NCBI GenBank assembly: GCA_902729315.2
Contig: LR746276.1
Location: 3,826,169-3,890,168, forward strand
DNA from: Spirodela intermedia
Taxonomy: Eukaryota; Streptophyta; Magnoliopsida; Alismatales; Araceae
DNA length: 64,000 nt
Reading direction: 5' to 3'
The position numbers and the translations under genes were made by a program. Within the stretch, counting starts at the first letter, position 1; every line of letters begins with the position of its first letter. Of this stretch, positions 49,701-62,827 are shown piece by piece. Under the pieces are notes generated by a model. That model was given only the letters and a program-made list of their open reading frames with translations, had not been told where the DNA came from and made no database searches.

Positions 49701-52700
49701 GCTGAATGCTCTAGAAGAGAGTCAACAAACAACTGGAGGCTATTCAGATGAAGACAAAAAGAAACATAAAGGAAACTTGTGCGTCCTTATATATGAATCA
49801 CTTGTTAGCTCTGGGAATTGTGTAATTACTTCGGTCTCCTGATTTCACTGTTCATATATTGTTTCGATTGTCTGATTATTCACAAAGTTGTAATACGTGA
49901 ACTCCTTTCAGGAAATTGAGTTCATAAAGGAGGGAACATTTACTTCTGTGGAATTAGACGCACTTGTGAGTGCATTGAAACTAGCTGGTGAGAAAACTGA
50001 TACGAAAAAAGCATCAGGACGGAAACCACAGAGATTCAAGAGAGAGAAGCAAACTGATGCTCAGGTGGAGAGAATAATATCGTCCCTGGAGGCCATGGGA
50101 GTGCGAGTCTATGGAATTGATGAAGCTTCTGGATCCTCCTCAAATGGTACCATATCATGGGATAACATTGCAGGCTATGAACAACAAAAAAGGTGAGATT
50201 ATGTTCTAGCTATTTTCTTGTTCACATTCATTCATGTAACTTCATATGTGTTTATCTACTTTGAAGTGCAAAATGTCATAAATAAATTCTTAGGCAAATG
50301 ATTGGATGCAATAGAGAAGGTTGTTAGACTGGGCATTGAATGTGGGTACGTGGTCCTTATTTTTTACTTAAGTGCGATGCTTTTATTACATCTTGAGCCA
50401 TTTCCGAACCTGGCCAGTTCTTATGTCTTGTGAATGAATTTCCCCCTGTTCTCCTAGAACCGATGCAAAACAATAGTCCTTATGCGACGATTTATAAAAT
50501 ATGTTGTTTCTATTTTGAAAGGAGGTTAAAGCTAATTTTCCAAAAAGCAGACACAAACTATGTTTGACGTGAATCACCCTGTCATTCAAAGAAAACCAAA
50601 AGTTCAATGATGAGAGGAAGATGCTCGTCTTCAGTGCAAAGCACTTAATTTAGTACCAATCTAATTACATGCGAGGTGATTGACTATATACGCAAATCTC
50701 GCACTGATATCGAACATTGAAATTGTCCTGTCTTTTGGTAATCTGGTGAAGACAGTACAAGGCAGTTGGGTGATCTTTAAAGTTTTGAATGAAAGGGTCC
50801 TATCTTTAATGATATCTGTGCTGATGATTTCAGAGTGTTTCATAGAATTCTAAACCTTCATTTGTTTTCTTTCCTTTAGGTGGGCATAATATCTCTGGAG
50901 GTAATTGATGACCAGTTTCAATTTTTCTTTGATAAGTAACAGTTCTTCCATCGGTCTTTCTGCCTAAGTACATTTTTAAAACTGTACCAATGGACTTTAA
51001 TAACTTTGGTATTCAGTCTCTGTTTAATATATGTGATCCGGTCTAACATGCCCTTTGGGAAAGAATATATTAATTTATCCTTTACAGCCTAGATAAATTT
51101 TTTTGTTCTATCACCCTTAGGAGTGTCTTCAAAGCAACTTATAGAAAGCTATGTTACTTTTGGTAGGTGTTAAGACTTAATACTGCCATATATTCGCCAA
51201 TTTGTACTTCCTCCATTGATGATCTCACTGACAACTACCATTGCTTACGCCTCCAAATTTATTAATCCTAGTTTGTAACCCAAAATTCACTGAGTAAATT
51301 CTCCGGTTTAAAAATGTCATCTAATTGTCTTTAAATTTAATTTTCATGGGAGTTTTAGCATTCACCGAGTATATTTCACTTTCCGACCTGAGTCAAACGG
51401 TGGAGAACAGCTTTATCCACTCACCTTCTTATTGAAAGTTATGCTGTATATATAGACTCAATAGCACAGGTGAGCCCAAAGTGGATTCAAGACTTGATAG
51501 GTTAGTAGGCCCAAATAAGATTCGAGATTTAATAGAACGCGGCTAGCTCTAATGCAGAGAAACAAAGAAAGGATAACTGATTCTCAACACTCCCCCTCAA
51601 GGAAAGCATATCTGATATATGGTTTTTTTTTAAGGCAAAATTTAAGTGGTCACATGTGAGCATTTTGGTGTACCCATTAACTGGTTGATTTTCTGAATGA
51701 GTAGGAGGAATACACAGGTTTCCAAAGTCGAGCTTCTCTTTGATTAGGTGTTAATTTATCTCAATACGCTTGGTTTTGTTGTGTTGGAAAGGTTTGCTAG
51801 CAAAATTTATTGTCATTCATGTTGGTATGTTCAGAGCTTCTATCTTCCATTTTAGAGTCCTGATATGGTCCAACATATAATGTGATTTAAAATAATGACA
51901 GAGAAATAGAGGATACGATTCTACAATCACTGCACAGTCCTCAAGTGTATGATGAGATTGCTTGGGCTACACGTCAGAAGTTTGAGACTAACCGACCTCG
52001 AGCTGTGCTCTTTGAAGGTCCTCCAGGTCAGCCTCTTATGAGAATAGATGCAGATTGTGCTTTGGAAGTATGCATAGTTTCCTGTATATTTTCTTTACCA
52101 TTAATAAAAGGTGTCAGCTTTGTAATTCTTACATAAATATTTATAGTTTTCTTCTTTTTTCTGTACCATGCATATTGCCCACAAGTCACTCTGAAATCCG
52201 ACGTACAGCTGGTTCTATTTAAGGTTTACGCTGCTAACCCATGATTGTTATTCAGAAACTGATACTGTTGGATGTTGTGGATTGTAAAACATGTGTTTTT
52301 CCTGTTTGAGTATGATGGAAAATGTTTCCTGTGTTTGGCCTATTACTGAGAAAACCATTGTCAAAGTAGGCTGTTGGATTAAAGACATTTACCCAATGCT
52401 TTCGTTTTGGAAATAACCAAAAATATCGAAATTTACTCTCTTTATTCTGAAGAATGTGAAAGATTTTTGGCCCTAAGTGTCCAGGCCATATGACCAAGTT
52501 CAGTGCCTGTTAAGCGCTTGAGACTCTAGTTTCTGATAATAATGCTATGTACAATGGTCCAAAACATTTTCACTAAATATGTTGTTTATTTCATGTGGAT
52601 CTTAGGTACTGAGGTTTCTGGATAGTATCACATGATAATGCAAATATAAAATGAAGTGTGTCTTGGAGACCTTGGTACCAATAGCAATATTAATATCTTG

Positions 52701-55700
52701 ACAACCACACAATTTTCAATTTCAGGAACAGGGAAAACTTCATGTGCTCGGGTTATTGCAAATCAAGCTGTGAGTCATATATTCCCGTTTCGTTTGTTCT
52801 GTGCGTAAAAACATAGTGACAGAAACATTTCAAATTTAGATACATGAAGCTGTAATCAATATTACATTTGCCTAAAGTGTTGAAATATGTAAAGAATGAC
52901 TTTGACTGGATTGAAGTTATTTTGTGCTGGGTAGTAAAATATTCAACTGACTCTTATGAATGTATTTCCTCTTTAGTTAAAAATTCCTTATTTATTTTGT
53001 ATGTGCTTTCATGTTATTATTACCAACTGAATGTGAACTAAATGAAGTCTACGGTGCTTATGTTTTAATATCATGCACTTGGAATTAAGAGCCACACAAA
53101 GTCTTATAAATTTGTTTCTTCCATTTGTAAAACTGTGCTCTCTATTCTTCTCCTGCATAATCTTTATCATCATCCAAATCTAACCTAAATGGGATCAAGG
53201 GTGCGCAATATGTTGTGCCCATCCTCTTGATCTCATTCTTTGTTAAGATTAAGGTTGTCATTTAACTTTATTTTATTCTTCTCCTCTTACGTCCACACAT
53301 AGTTACATGTTTCTATGATACTTTGTTGGCTTACAACAGTTTGGCATGATTTATTTTTATCATTTTTCCTTTTATTTATTTAGTGTCTTTGGCTTATGGA
53401 GGTTTAACTATAGACAACTAGAATCTTCTTGAAAATTGGTATCACGTGGAGAAGGCTTTTTCTATCTGACGATGAATCTTTTCTGTCTGTTCATGCATCA
53501 AGTAGACTATTTGGATTGGTCGATTTACAACACAATATAAGATCATGTTCAATTTTGAAGCTACCATCAAATGACGGTTGACATGTATTATGAAATAGAA
53601 TTTGTTCAATGAAGGAATTTTGGGTAAATATACATCTTGTTTACGTTTGGGCGTTATTTGGTTCAACTTGAGAGTCTACTTGTGCGGCTTGCGATCTTAT
53701 TTCAGTAGAGAATGGCATTGTCTTCAATCAAGTTGAAATTCTGGTTCAATCATAAACTCACTGGTGGTTCAATATATAAATATATACTTATATTAGAATT
53801 TCTTAAATAATGCATGTTTCTTTGAATGACATAATTTATACATTTCCACATGTTAACATGATTTTTTAGTGAAATTTTCCAAATCACATATTCCCAAACA
53901 GTTTTATTTTACTTATAATCGTTGTGGGTGACTTGTCTAATGTTTTTCGTGTCTAGTTTTACTGACGGCTACCAAATAATGTTATAGATGGTTATGAGTT
54001 TTGTATTGAACTCAAATACTCCAATCTCAAGCTATCTATTTCATCTAGCGCTAGATGATTTCCCGCTCCACGTGCACACAGGCAATGCTTGATGTCTAAA
54101 ACACTTGCCTTTCCATGAAAAATATGAGAAAATTAATAATATATAAATAACCTTAGAGAGCACTATCTAGCCATGGTTTTTGTTTTAAGGGGAATAATTA
54201 TTGAGCTGTGTTATCACTTTGTGAATATATTTAAATGTAGCAGCACATGTTTTTTTGTTATTTCTCAATCTTTTGACCAGAAAACTACATGCATTGGTTC
54301 ATTTAGGACTAGGAACTGCCCATTGACCATAGGTCAGTGGACATTGTTCACGTCACTTGCAATGATAGGGGCTAGTAACTGTAGTATTTACTTATATTCT
54401 GCTGTGGCTCCTCGTGGTTTTGTTATTTTCTTAAGGCTTAATGACATGTTTAATTTCCATCTCTCTTGTTCCAGGGTGTTCCTCTTCTGTATGTCCCCTT
54501 GGAAGTGGTGGTATCAAAATATTATGGAGAAAGCGAACGCATGTTGGGAAATGTTTTCTCTCTAGCTAATGACCTGCCTGATGGAGCAATTATTTTCTTA
54601 GATGAGGTATCCAATAGTGTTTCAGTATCATCTACTTAGAACTATTCCTTCAATATCCTTTTATTTAATGTTTATTTTTACTCATTTTTTAGATTGATTC
54701 GTTTGCTGCTTCTCGAGATAGTGAAATTCATGAAGCAACTCGTAGAATGCTATCTGTTCTATTGCGTCAGGTAAAGCATTTTAAGATTGTAAAAATGGTA
54801 CCCAAATTTTCCTAGCTTCTTCTGGATTGAAAATTTGCCAAACTAGTCAGTTAATGTCTTTGACTTGGCAAAAAGTTATCTATGCTGCTCATCGTTTTTG
54901 TTTGGAATGCACGATTGATTTTCAAAAAAAAATTCATATAACGTTTCCTGTGCCTGGGTGTTTTCGTTTTGCTTTTGTTTTATACACTAATATTCCACTT
55001 TAGAAATTTCTGAATCGTGTATTGATAATGAAGTGGATGCCTAGACGCTGATGAATTTAAGAATTGTTACACTGCATTCTTCCTACTCCTCTGTAGAACT
55101 TATCCTGTCTTTTATTAAGTGGATAGGCACATAGAGAAAGAAAAAACAATTATCAATGAATAAATTTATTTTTTTGTTGCGACTTTCGTATACACCTCTT
55201 TTTCTTATTAAACGGTGATTTTCTTGAATGTGCCGGTAATTTCAAGCTGTTTTCCCTCGATTTGTAGATTGATGGATTTGAGCAGGAGAAGAGAGTGATT
55301 GTGATTGCTGCGACTAACAGAAAGCAAGATCTTGATCCTGCTCTCATCAGGTTCTCCTTTGCCTACTTTTTCGATTTTACTTGTGAAAATCTTATGAATT
55401 AAGCTGATCCTGCATTTCTCTACTAGTCGCTTCGACACCATGATTCCGTTTTTCCTCCCTGATCAACACAATCGTGAGAAAATAGCATCTCAATATGCAA
55501 AGCATTTAAAGGTTTCGGAGCTAGCACAGCTTTCTGAAGCTACTGAGGGGTGAGCACTCATATCATTCAGTTTGATTTTTCATTCAGTTTCTGGTACTCT
55601 TAAGCCACATATCATTTGAACAGATTTGTTAGAATTCGCCGTTTCATTAGCTTGTGGAAGGAGTACTTCGCTTTTTTTCCCTTCTGTGTTTGATTCTGCA

Positions 55701-56743
55701 TGGTACGTATTCTTAATAAACTCGTTATTAAACTTCGATCAGGATATTATAAAAATTGGCCCCAATTTCAACACAATGTCTGGCAAGTCGGAATTGGGGT
55801 TTTCCGAATTAAGGATAGCGGAGCATTGCCTTGATATCCATTTATTCATCGTAATTAGATGGATAAAACCCACTTATAATATTTTCAATTAATTTTTGAT
55901 GGTCAATGATCTGTAAAGTCATCTTTAATATGTACATGTACGTACGCAAGGCAAGAGAGAACTTACTCTCTAAAGGATCTGGATAGGAAGCTGTAGTCCT
56001 CGATTTCTAGAGTGCAATTAAATCTTCCTTGAAGTTCATATGAAATATGGGTTGAAACACCCGTGAATCTGTCATTCTCTATTAAATGAGCTGATTTCAG
56101 GACAGACTGGTCCTTTTATTGTCTTCTTTCTGGAAGCTGGAGAACGGAAACTACGATTTGCTGCAGCTGCCAAGTGGGAAAATGCGTAGCAGCTCCAACA
56201 AGAGAACTGGGGGAAAGAGAACCCAAGAAAAAGTTGAAGAGCGGGAGAAAAAGAACGAAATAATTGAACGTACTCTTTCTGCAGTCCGCAACCTATTGTT
56301 TTCTGTCTGCTACCATCTGCTTGTGCTGGCTGCAGTCATCTTCCCCTGTGGAAATCTTCCCTTTCCTCACTCTGCTCCCACCAAGTTGGGTGTTGGACTG
56401 AGTGGAAGTGAGTAGAAAAGCAAAAGGAGTGAGTTTATGTAAAAAGACGCTATTTATAATTAATAGGTAAACATAAACTCATGTATTAGTGTTTAACATG
56501 TCTTCTTTCCTTAAAAAAAAGGGAGTATCGGCTACCTTTTCTTTACTGCTGTCTCTCAAGTTCATGAATGATAGAGTTAGATGGTCAGAATTTATTTCTA
56601 GCTGGTTACAAAGTAGTGCAATATGTCAGAAGAAATTTGAGTTGTGGGTGAAAAAAAAGGTGTTAAGAACTTTCTGTTGTGTGAAGAAAGACAAAAATGA
56701 AGGGAGAATAGAACTGAATGAGGTGATATTCCTTCAGTGGTCC

Positions 56744-56774
<31 letters not shown>

Positions 56775-57530
56775 TGTATACTTCTTCATATTGTCCATAT
56801 TGACCTTCCCCACATCAATAGGGATGTCTATTTCACGATTAGCCACTAATATCTTTTTCCCAGCACCACGCCTGGGAAATTCAAAACTTAACTGTGGCGA
56901 GCGTGATTTGACTCTTTTGAATTATGATTTTCTTTCTTTCTTTTGTTTTAGGCTGTTAATCCTCTATATTCATAATGTCCTCTGCAACAACACGTTTGAT
57001 AAGATATCCCAGGCCTTCCTATTGAGCTCTACTAGCATTTTAGCAGCCATATGTTGACTGGTTTATTTTCAAACCTTTGATATGTTGAAGCTCTTTTAGC
57101 ATTTTGGCTCATCTGTCATTGACTCTTGATTACTGCTCTTTCTCAAGCCATCATTGTCGTCAAAACTGATTCATCCTCCAACCACTGATTATTCCTATTT
57201 TTAGAATGTCTGGAAGAGACATCAGGGACGTCTGCCAGCAGGCAGAGCGCCGCTGGGCGTCAAAGGTGTGGTCCGACCGCTGTTTCCTCGTTTTTTATCC
57301 TCTCCGCTGGTCTAGATACTCACTGATGCTCTTTTGACTGAATGCCCATGATACAGTTGATCAGAGGCCAGGCAGCCAGTGACGCTGCGGATATTCATCT
57401 GCCCCCACTCGAGGAGTACGTCAAGTGCGCCGAAGTCCGCCAGAGAACGCTCCAAGAATTATCAGAGGAGAGGAAGAGGACGTCATCCTCTTATTCTGCT
57501 AGGGACCGAGGCCTTCTGGGCATCGTCTGA
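43757..57530 (+). CDS. Organelle-targeted AAA+ ATPase, 13 exons
   Basis: Exons: 43757-43978, 44076-44243, 45810-45940, 49680-49821, 49912-50192, 51902-52026, 52726-52769, 54475-54606, 54693-54770, 55268-55350, 55427-55549, 57205-57265 and 57357-57530; 587 aa, phases match throughout. The N-terminus is Arg/Ser-rich and poor in acids for about 50 residues, like a mitochondrial (possibly dual) presequence, then a hydrophobic segment near 52-66. The AAA+ module shows Walker A GPPGTGKT (354-361, split across exons 6/7), pore-loop-like KYYGESER, Walker B IIFLDEID (410-417), sensor 1 VIAATNR (453-459), an RFD arginine region (470) and the sensor-2-side motif MSGRDIRDVCQQAERRW. All catalytic motifs are present, so it should hydrolyse ATP. 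No protease domain follows, so it is not an FtsH. It resembles a single-copy plant AAA ATPase of unknown substrate (Arabidopsis AT4G04180-like, from memory). Less certain points: the donor at 49821 and the choice of ATG 43757 over the in-frame ATG at 43712. Confidence 0.9.
45941..49679 (+). other. Large intron 3 of the AAA+ ATPase gene
   Basis: A 3.7-kb intron of mostly AT-rich sequence. It contains a short degenerate repeat (47861-48060) and a coding-like stretch on the minus strand (48830-49039). No transposon ends were found. Confidence 0.7.
47861..48060. repeat. Short degenerate tandem repeat in intron 3
   Basis: Four irregular units share GAACCTAATA or a close variant (around 47873, 47918, 47966 and 47996), each followed by a CACTGCGATG/TACGACACA-like segment. 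Unit spacing varies from about 30 to 60 bp. Confidence 0.5.
51360..51860 (-). mobile_element. Truncated antisense Copia fragment (RNase H end, PPT, LTR) in intron 5
   Basis: Read on the minus strand, 51860 to 51600 gives a broken Copia RNase H C-terminus, with a HNKTKRIEIN-HLIKEKLDFG-like stretch and a downstream ENQPVNGYTKML. A polypurine tract (TTGAGGGGGAG, 51600-51590) follows. Then comes the start of an LTR, TGTTGAGAATCAG at 51589, with a CTATATATAC TATA-like box and CAATAAGA further in. The 5' part of the element and the second LTR are absent. The LTR's far end could not be fixed and is given approximately. Confidence 0.75.
56746..56771. repeat. (TA)n microsatellite in intron 11
   Basis: About 13 TA units lie inside the 1.66-kb intron between exons 11 and 12 of the AAA+ ATPase gene. 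Confidence 0.9.
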
Positions 57531-58746
57531 GGAACCTTAATTTTTCTGTTTCATCAGCAGTGTGGATCAAGGGCATATCATCCAATCGCTCAAAATGGAA
57601 GCTTTAGTCCGGTGGAAGAATTGCAAATCCCATCATGTAGGTTTAGGTTTCCTTCCGGGACATGGAAGAATTGCTTTGGAGATACGCTGAGAGCTCTGCA
57701 CCGCAGATGGAGCTCCAAAAATTGGTAGTCATAGAGAATTTGGGCAGATTTAGTATCATGGCTTCTGTCTTAATCTCAAAAAAAATATGCAAAAAAATAT
57801 TACGAGCGTACCATGCGTGGCCACGGGAAACTCTTTGAATGACTTTTCAAGTGTATAATTATACGTGTTCTTTTTCTATTTCTAGACAGATAGATTCATG
57901 TATAATGCCCACGTGAATTTCTTCGAACCGAGTGTTGAACAGTGGGGTTGCCTAGATCTCATCGCCTGAAGATCGATGAAAAGGAGTTAATATTAATCAT
58001 TAGAGAATATATAAGTATGCTGTAAAGTTGACGAATGATCAAGAATGAGCTCTAATCAGTCTACCAAAAACGTTGGATTCAATAAACGCTGGTCAGCGGT
58101 TTGGTATCTACTTAGCCTAGTTTTTGGTTTGCGCTTCGTATAATCAAAGAACCAGCCTAGCCTTGCCTTTGGTTTTTCACACACAATCGTAATTTTTTTT
58201 CATATAAAAAAGGGTGCTTCAAGAGAAGGCTTCAAGAGGAGACGATCAACTCTGCTTTCATTATCGCTGAACGAATCAAAGCCAGCATATGTTTTTGGTT
58301 GCCCACGTCCTGAGCTCAGAACGATCAAAAACCTTCAGTTCTTCCCCCACACAGCAGTCGGCAGGAGTTATTGGAGATGAAGAGAATAGCAGGTTCTTTC
58401 TTCTCTTTCTTTCTTTGCTTTTTCTCTACGTTTGAGGGGAAGCTCAAGCATTGTGTTCATCTCAGGAGATAGAAAGAAGAAGAAGAAGAAACCGCTCAAC
58501 AGAGGGAATGCAGGCTAAAAACAAGGAAGAGGAATTAGTAGGGTTATTGCCGTCGAGCCCTCAAAAGCTGATAACTGAATGAAAGTAAATCATCAGACAT
58601 CATGATTACACAAATCTCCAATACATGGAATTTAAAAGTATCTTGAAAGAAAAGCCACCGAGTTCAGACGCGCTCCTCAAGAACAGAAGGGGCTTTGCGT
58701 TTCCCCTGCCAAAGAGATACGGAGAGAACAGCAGCAACTTCACCGC
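57531..58746. other. 3' regions of the convergent AAA+ ATPase and PUX genes
   Basis: The interval between two convergent stop codons should hold both 3' UTRs. No coding frame of interest. An AATAAA occurs in sense for the AAA+ gene at about 58079, 550 bp after its stop. Confidence 0.5.
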
Positions 58747-61700
58747 CTACAATTTCTGGATGACCACTGAGTTAGCGAGTCCCGCCTGTTCAATGGTCTG
58801 AGCAAGGTCCGTGAGCTGCGTCGGGGGGAAGCCCATGGTCTGCAGTCGGTAGCCCCTTTCTGCGGCAGGCCTCGAGGCATCAATGAAGGCACGGATATCT
58901 CCGACTGTATGGTGATTGTTGAAGCGGGCAACCATGCGAGTTCCGTCCGCCAGCCTAAGCTGAATTGAGGTGGATGGGAGCGACTCGTCCACCGAAAGCC
59001 CGCCGGGCGGAGACCCAGTGGCACCATCGGTAGAGGTGGCGGCGGGTGCCGGCGAGGGTGACCCGGCAGCGGCGGGCACGGTGCTTAGAGTTCTCCCAAT
59101 GCCGACAAATGCGCTGAAGCGCTTCACGGGTTCCTACAAGCAAAGGAAAATGGTCCATTAGGCATAGGGGGATTTGGACCAGGGAGTGCAGAGAAGGAAT
59201 GCCCATGGGGGAGAGAGACTCACTGGGCAGTTCTGTTCCCTCCTCGAGAGATTCACATGAACAGCAGTTCTCCTGTCTGCTGGCTCAAGCTCCCTCGGGC
59301 ATTCAGATTTCTTGATACTCTGGGAGGATAGAAGAACAAAGCAATGAACTTCTCGGACAAGACTATCAGGAGAGGCAAGAAGATGATGACTGCAGTTCCC
59401 TATATAAACGTCCATGCATTTGCCAAAAATGGCACGCCTCGCATTGGAGTTGGCGTGAAGAAGAGGAAGAAAGCACAAAAAAAAGCGCACTGGTTTTTTT
59501 TTTTTTTTTTTCTTGGCCGATGGATCACACAGGTGGCACTGCCATTGTAACTGCAGCAGGTGAGTTTTTTTTCTTCCTAGCCTATGTTCACACGATTCTC
59601 TCTTTCACCCAACAATTTAATTGAAACTCCTAGAGACTCAAAATCATTTCAAAAATCATGATAAGTAAGCATTCCATCACTCCAAAGACGGTAAAAGCCA
59701 GTTAAAAATCAACAAGCAAACAAAGAACTAGAATCACTTGAAGATTGAAAGGCGGTGATAAGTACTTGCAATATGCGCAAAACATAATAAACATCATGTG
59801 GTCATGGGTAAAAATTTGGTTAGTTTCCAATGAAAATGCAGAACCTTACCTCTAAGAAAGATGCATTTTCAGGATCATCGAACCTCCTTAATGGACCATC
59901 ATTCACAGTGAAACCATCAATCCAGAAAACCACGTCGTGTAGGACCTCCTCAGGTGGCTGGGGGGCAACCTGCACGGTTTCACCAGAGAGTAGCCTACCA
60001 GTTCCAGTGAAACTTTTAGAGCCTGAAGATGGCTGATGTTCCATGGGTCCCTGTGTTGCTCCCATCTGTCTAGCTTGCTCAAATATTGCTTCAACATCAG
60101 GATTACTTTTCGAAGGATCTTGAACTAGCATTCCACTGCGAAATATTTACACCAACAGCGTCAGTTAAGATCCAACGCTGAGCGACAAAAATACCACCGA
60201 TTCACTGAGTAATTCCTCCCAAGAAAATGAACAAATATTTGTTACATCTAAAGGTTAAGTTCGAAAGTTTAGAGCAAAAAGGAGAAACCAGATGGAGGAG
60301 CCAAGTCAAATCTACTCAGCAAAGAATATCAAGTGCAAACAAAACTCCATCCAAGCAAATAACTTTCTAACAAAACATTACAAGGTCCTGGCAAGAATTA
60401 CATTCAACCAGTAACCTTCAACGGAGGTAATGACATTATGGAGGCATTCTGGCCTCTTTTAGTGATAGCTCTTGAACAATTTTCCTATGATTTCTATTTT
60501 ATTCAGTTTCTTAATCTAGTATTTATGTTTTTCGTTGGCTTCCTTGGCTTCACATGGCCTCCCTTAGAGTTCTTACATGGCTGACCAAGAGCAATACTGG
60601 TCTCACCGAACAGATCCCTCATCCCATGTACTTTTACAAGACTTCGCCCATCTATTAACACAAATATATCCCATCATACACTGAACTCTTGAAACTTCAC
60701 ACATAGAGAGATACATTCAAACACCTCCCACATTGTTGACTGTTACAATTACTAACAAAGAGCAAGACAAGAAATCATGTCTATCCATTTGTGTAGAAAT
60801 AATCACTAAGAAAAACATGCACAAAGTAAATCGGTTACATTCACGGATTACGGCATATTCACATTCATATGCCAAGTTGAAAAACGTTACAATGCAATTA
60901 AAAGTAAGATCCATATAGAGAATAGTGATATGATAGTACGAATGGAAGAGAAAGATATTGTGCCCAAGCAAGCCGTGAGATGAGCGAGCCTTAGCTGGGT
61001 CTGTAAGGATTCAATGCATAAAACAAGTGACAAAGCATGAAACACTGTTTAAACAATAGTAACTCTGAAAAAGAAAAAACACCATTTGGCGAAATCCTAA
61101 TTGTACTAAAGCTAAATTTAGATCTGAAAAAATAAAATTCCTGGCTAGGAGAGACAGTTAATGGCCAGCAACTCATGTCCTTCTCCAAGGATATTCCTAA
61201 TTCACCTGTAGTAACCATTCCAAGCAAAGAAGTGGAGCTTCAAACGACCCACGCAACCATTGTAATAGGTCAGATCGAAGTAGCCCAAATATGCTGATGA
61301 GTGCAATAGAAGATTACAAGTTTCAAAAGAAAGAAAAAGGAGAAGTATCCCAACATTAGTCGGCCCTTAACAAATAAAATCATGCTGATTCTACATTTGG
61401 ATAAAAAGGAACTCATTTCAGGAACATGACCGGGTCTAACCCCCCCCAAAAAAAACTTTTAGGTGAAAAGATGTCCTAGAAATGGCGAGAAACATTTTTC
61501 TTTCTGGACTACTTCACAACTCGGCATTCATTCCATTTCCACAAAACTCCACAAAGTTTCTCAAATGAGCACCTTTTAGTCAATGATCTGAAAGGGCATT
61601 TTCAATTACGGTACAGAGTCTACTGACATATGCGCTTGAGCACAAGGAAATAAACGTTAAAACCTCGATCCAACAATATCTGTATTATAATGTAGAAATA

Positions 61701-62827
61701 GTGCTGCACTGCGTCCCACAAATACATGGTCAACAGTAGCCTTGATTGAAGAACAGATGTGCTACAATTTTTTGCATTCAGCCTTCACTTTAGAAGGTTA
61801 TCACACGTGGATATTCACTTTACTGATGGCCTCCATATGAATCCTGTCCAAAGAGAGCATAACGATGGCTGGACAGCCAGTAGTATTCACTCTCCATATT
61901 CCAAAATCGTTCGGGTGTTTTCCTTGAATGGACCTGCTGCATGATCTGTGTTCCCAACAGCTTATTGTGACAGGCATTTAACCCTCAAGGCTCTACCAAG
62001 GGTTTCCAACATGATTAGACCCACTCTTAAGACCATCATAGAGAACCACAATCTCCCGCATCAGAGGAGCTAAGAGTTCTTGAAAGCAATTCCACAATCT
62101 TCCTCAACAGAAGCTATTCTTCACGCTGCGGAGAGGGAAAGTAGTGACAACTGTGAACTCTTTCCGGAAGACTCCTCTCTCTCGCCCTATCTCTCTATCT
62201 AATCTACGGGGAATAAACGCGATCCGCAAAAATTGATCCATACAAGATGCTATAGAGCGAGAAAGGAACAGAAAAAGTATAGGTTTTTCACCTCTTTTCG
62301 CCACCAGTATAATACTCTTGCGGACCGTCGGAATCTTCAGAGTCCGAGCCGGGGGAAGGCCGTCGATTCAGATCAGCCAGCGTCCGGATCCCGCCGGCAG
62401 GGCGGCCTCCCGAGGGCTTCGATGGCTTCGAGGATCTCCCGCTCCCGGAGGACGAGGCCATGCCCGCGATGCTCCGGCGGGTCGCAGGACGCGGCTGGGG
62501 CTGCTCGTCCACAGGAGGGACGTAATCCTCGTCGTCCTCGTCGTCCGCGTCGTCCTCACCCTCCTCCTCCTCTGCCTGACTCTGACGGCGGCGGCCTCTG
62601 GGTACGAAAGCGCTAGCGGGAAGAACGCTGGCGTGGTCGTCGGCGGCGGGTTCGGCGGCGTCAAAGAAGGACTGGACGGCGGATTCGAGCTGCCAGTTGT
62701 GGCTCTCGAGGAAGAACTGTCCCTCGGAGGGTGTGGACGACGTGACCGCGCAGAACGACTCGATCAGGCTGCTCTTATCCTCCGCCGATGGGACGATCCC
62801 CTCAGCGCTCACAGGGGCTCCCTCCAT
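58747..62827 (-). CDS. PUX5: Plant UBX domain-containing protein (PUX5-like), CDC48 adaptor, 4 exons
   Basis: Minus-strand exons: 62827-62292, 60135-59850, 59319-59224 and 59133-58747; 434 aa, phases match. Domain order is that of p47/PUX5: an N-terminal UBA-like helix bundle (about 15-53, [20 protein letters not shown] and [15 protein letters not shown]), an acidic linker (about 90-115), a SEP domain (about 246-310, [20 protein letters not shown] and [14 protein letters not shown]) and a C-terminal UBX domain (about 360-434). The UBX domain contains the FPP turn (GFPPTQL) that replaces the FPR loop used to contact CDC48/p97. In this family the UBA-like domain binds ubiquitin and UBX recruits CDC48, so a role as substrate adaptor in the cytosol or nucleus is expected. 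The annotated ATG is the first in frame; upstream codons are open but lack an ATG. The first intron is 2.2 kb. PUX5 is assigned by the presence of the UBA-like domain; PUX3/4 lack it. Confidence 0.92.

Noticed and set aside
50879-50901. A possible micro-exon (TTTAG, GTGGGCATAATATCTCTGGAG, GTAATT) in AAA+ intron 5
   Set aside because: Exons 5 and 6 already join cleanly in phase and give a continuous AAA+ sequence. There is no reason to include it without transcripts.
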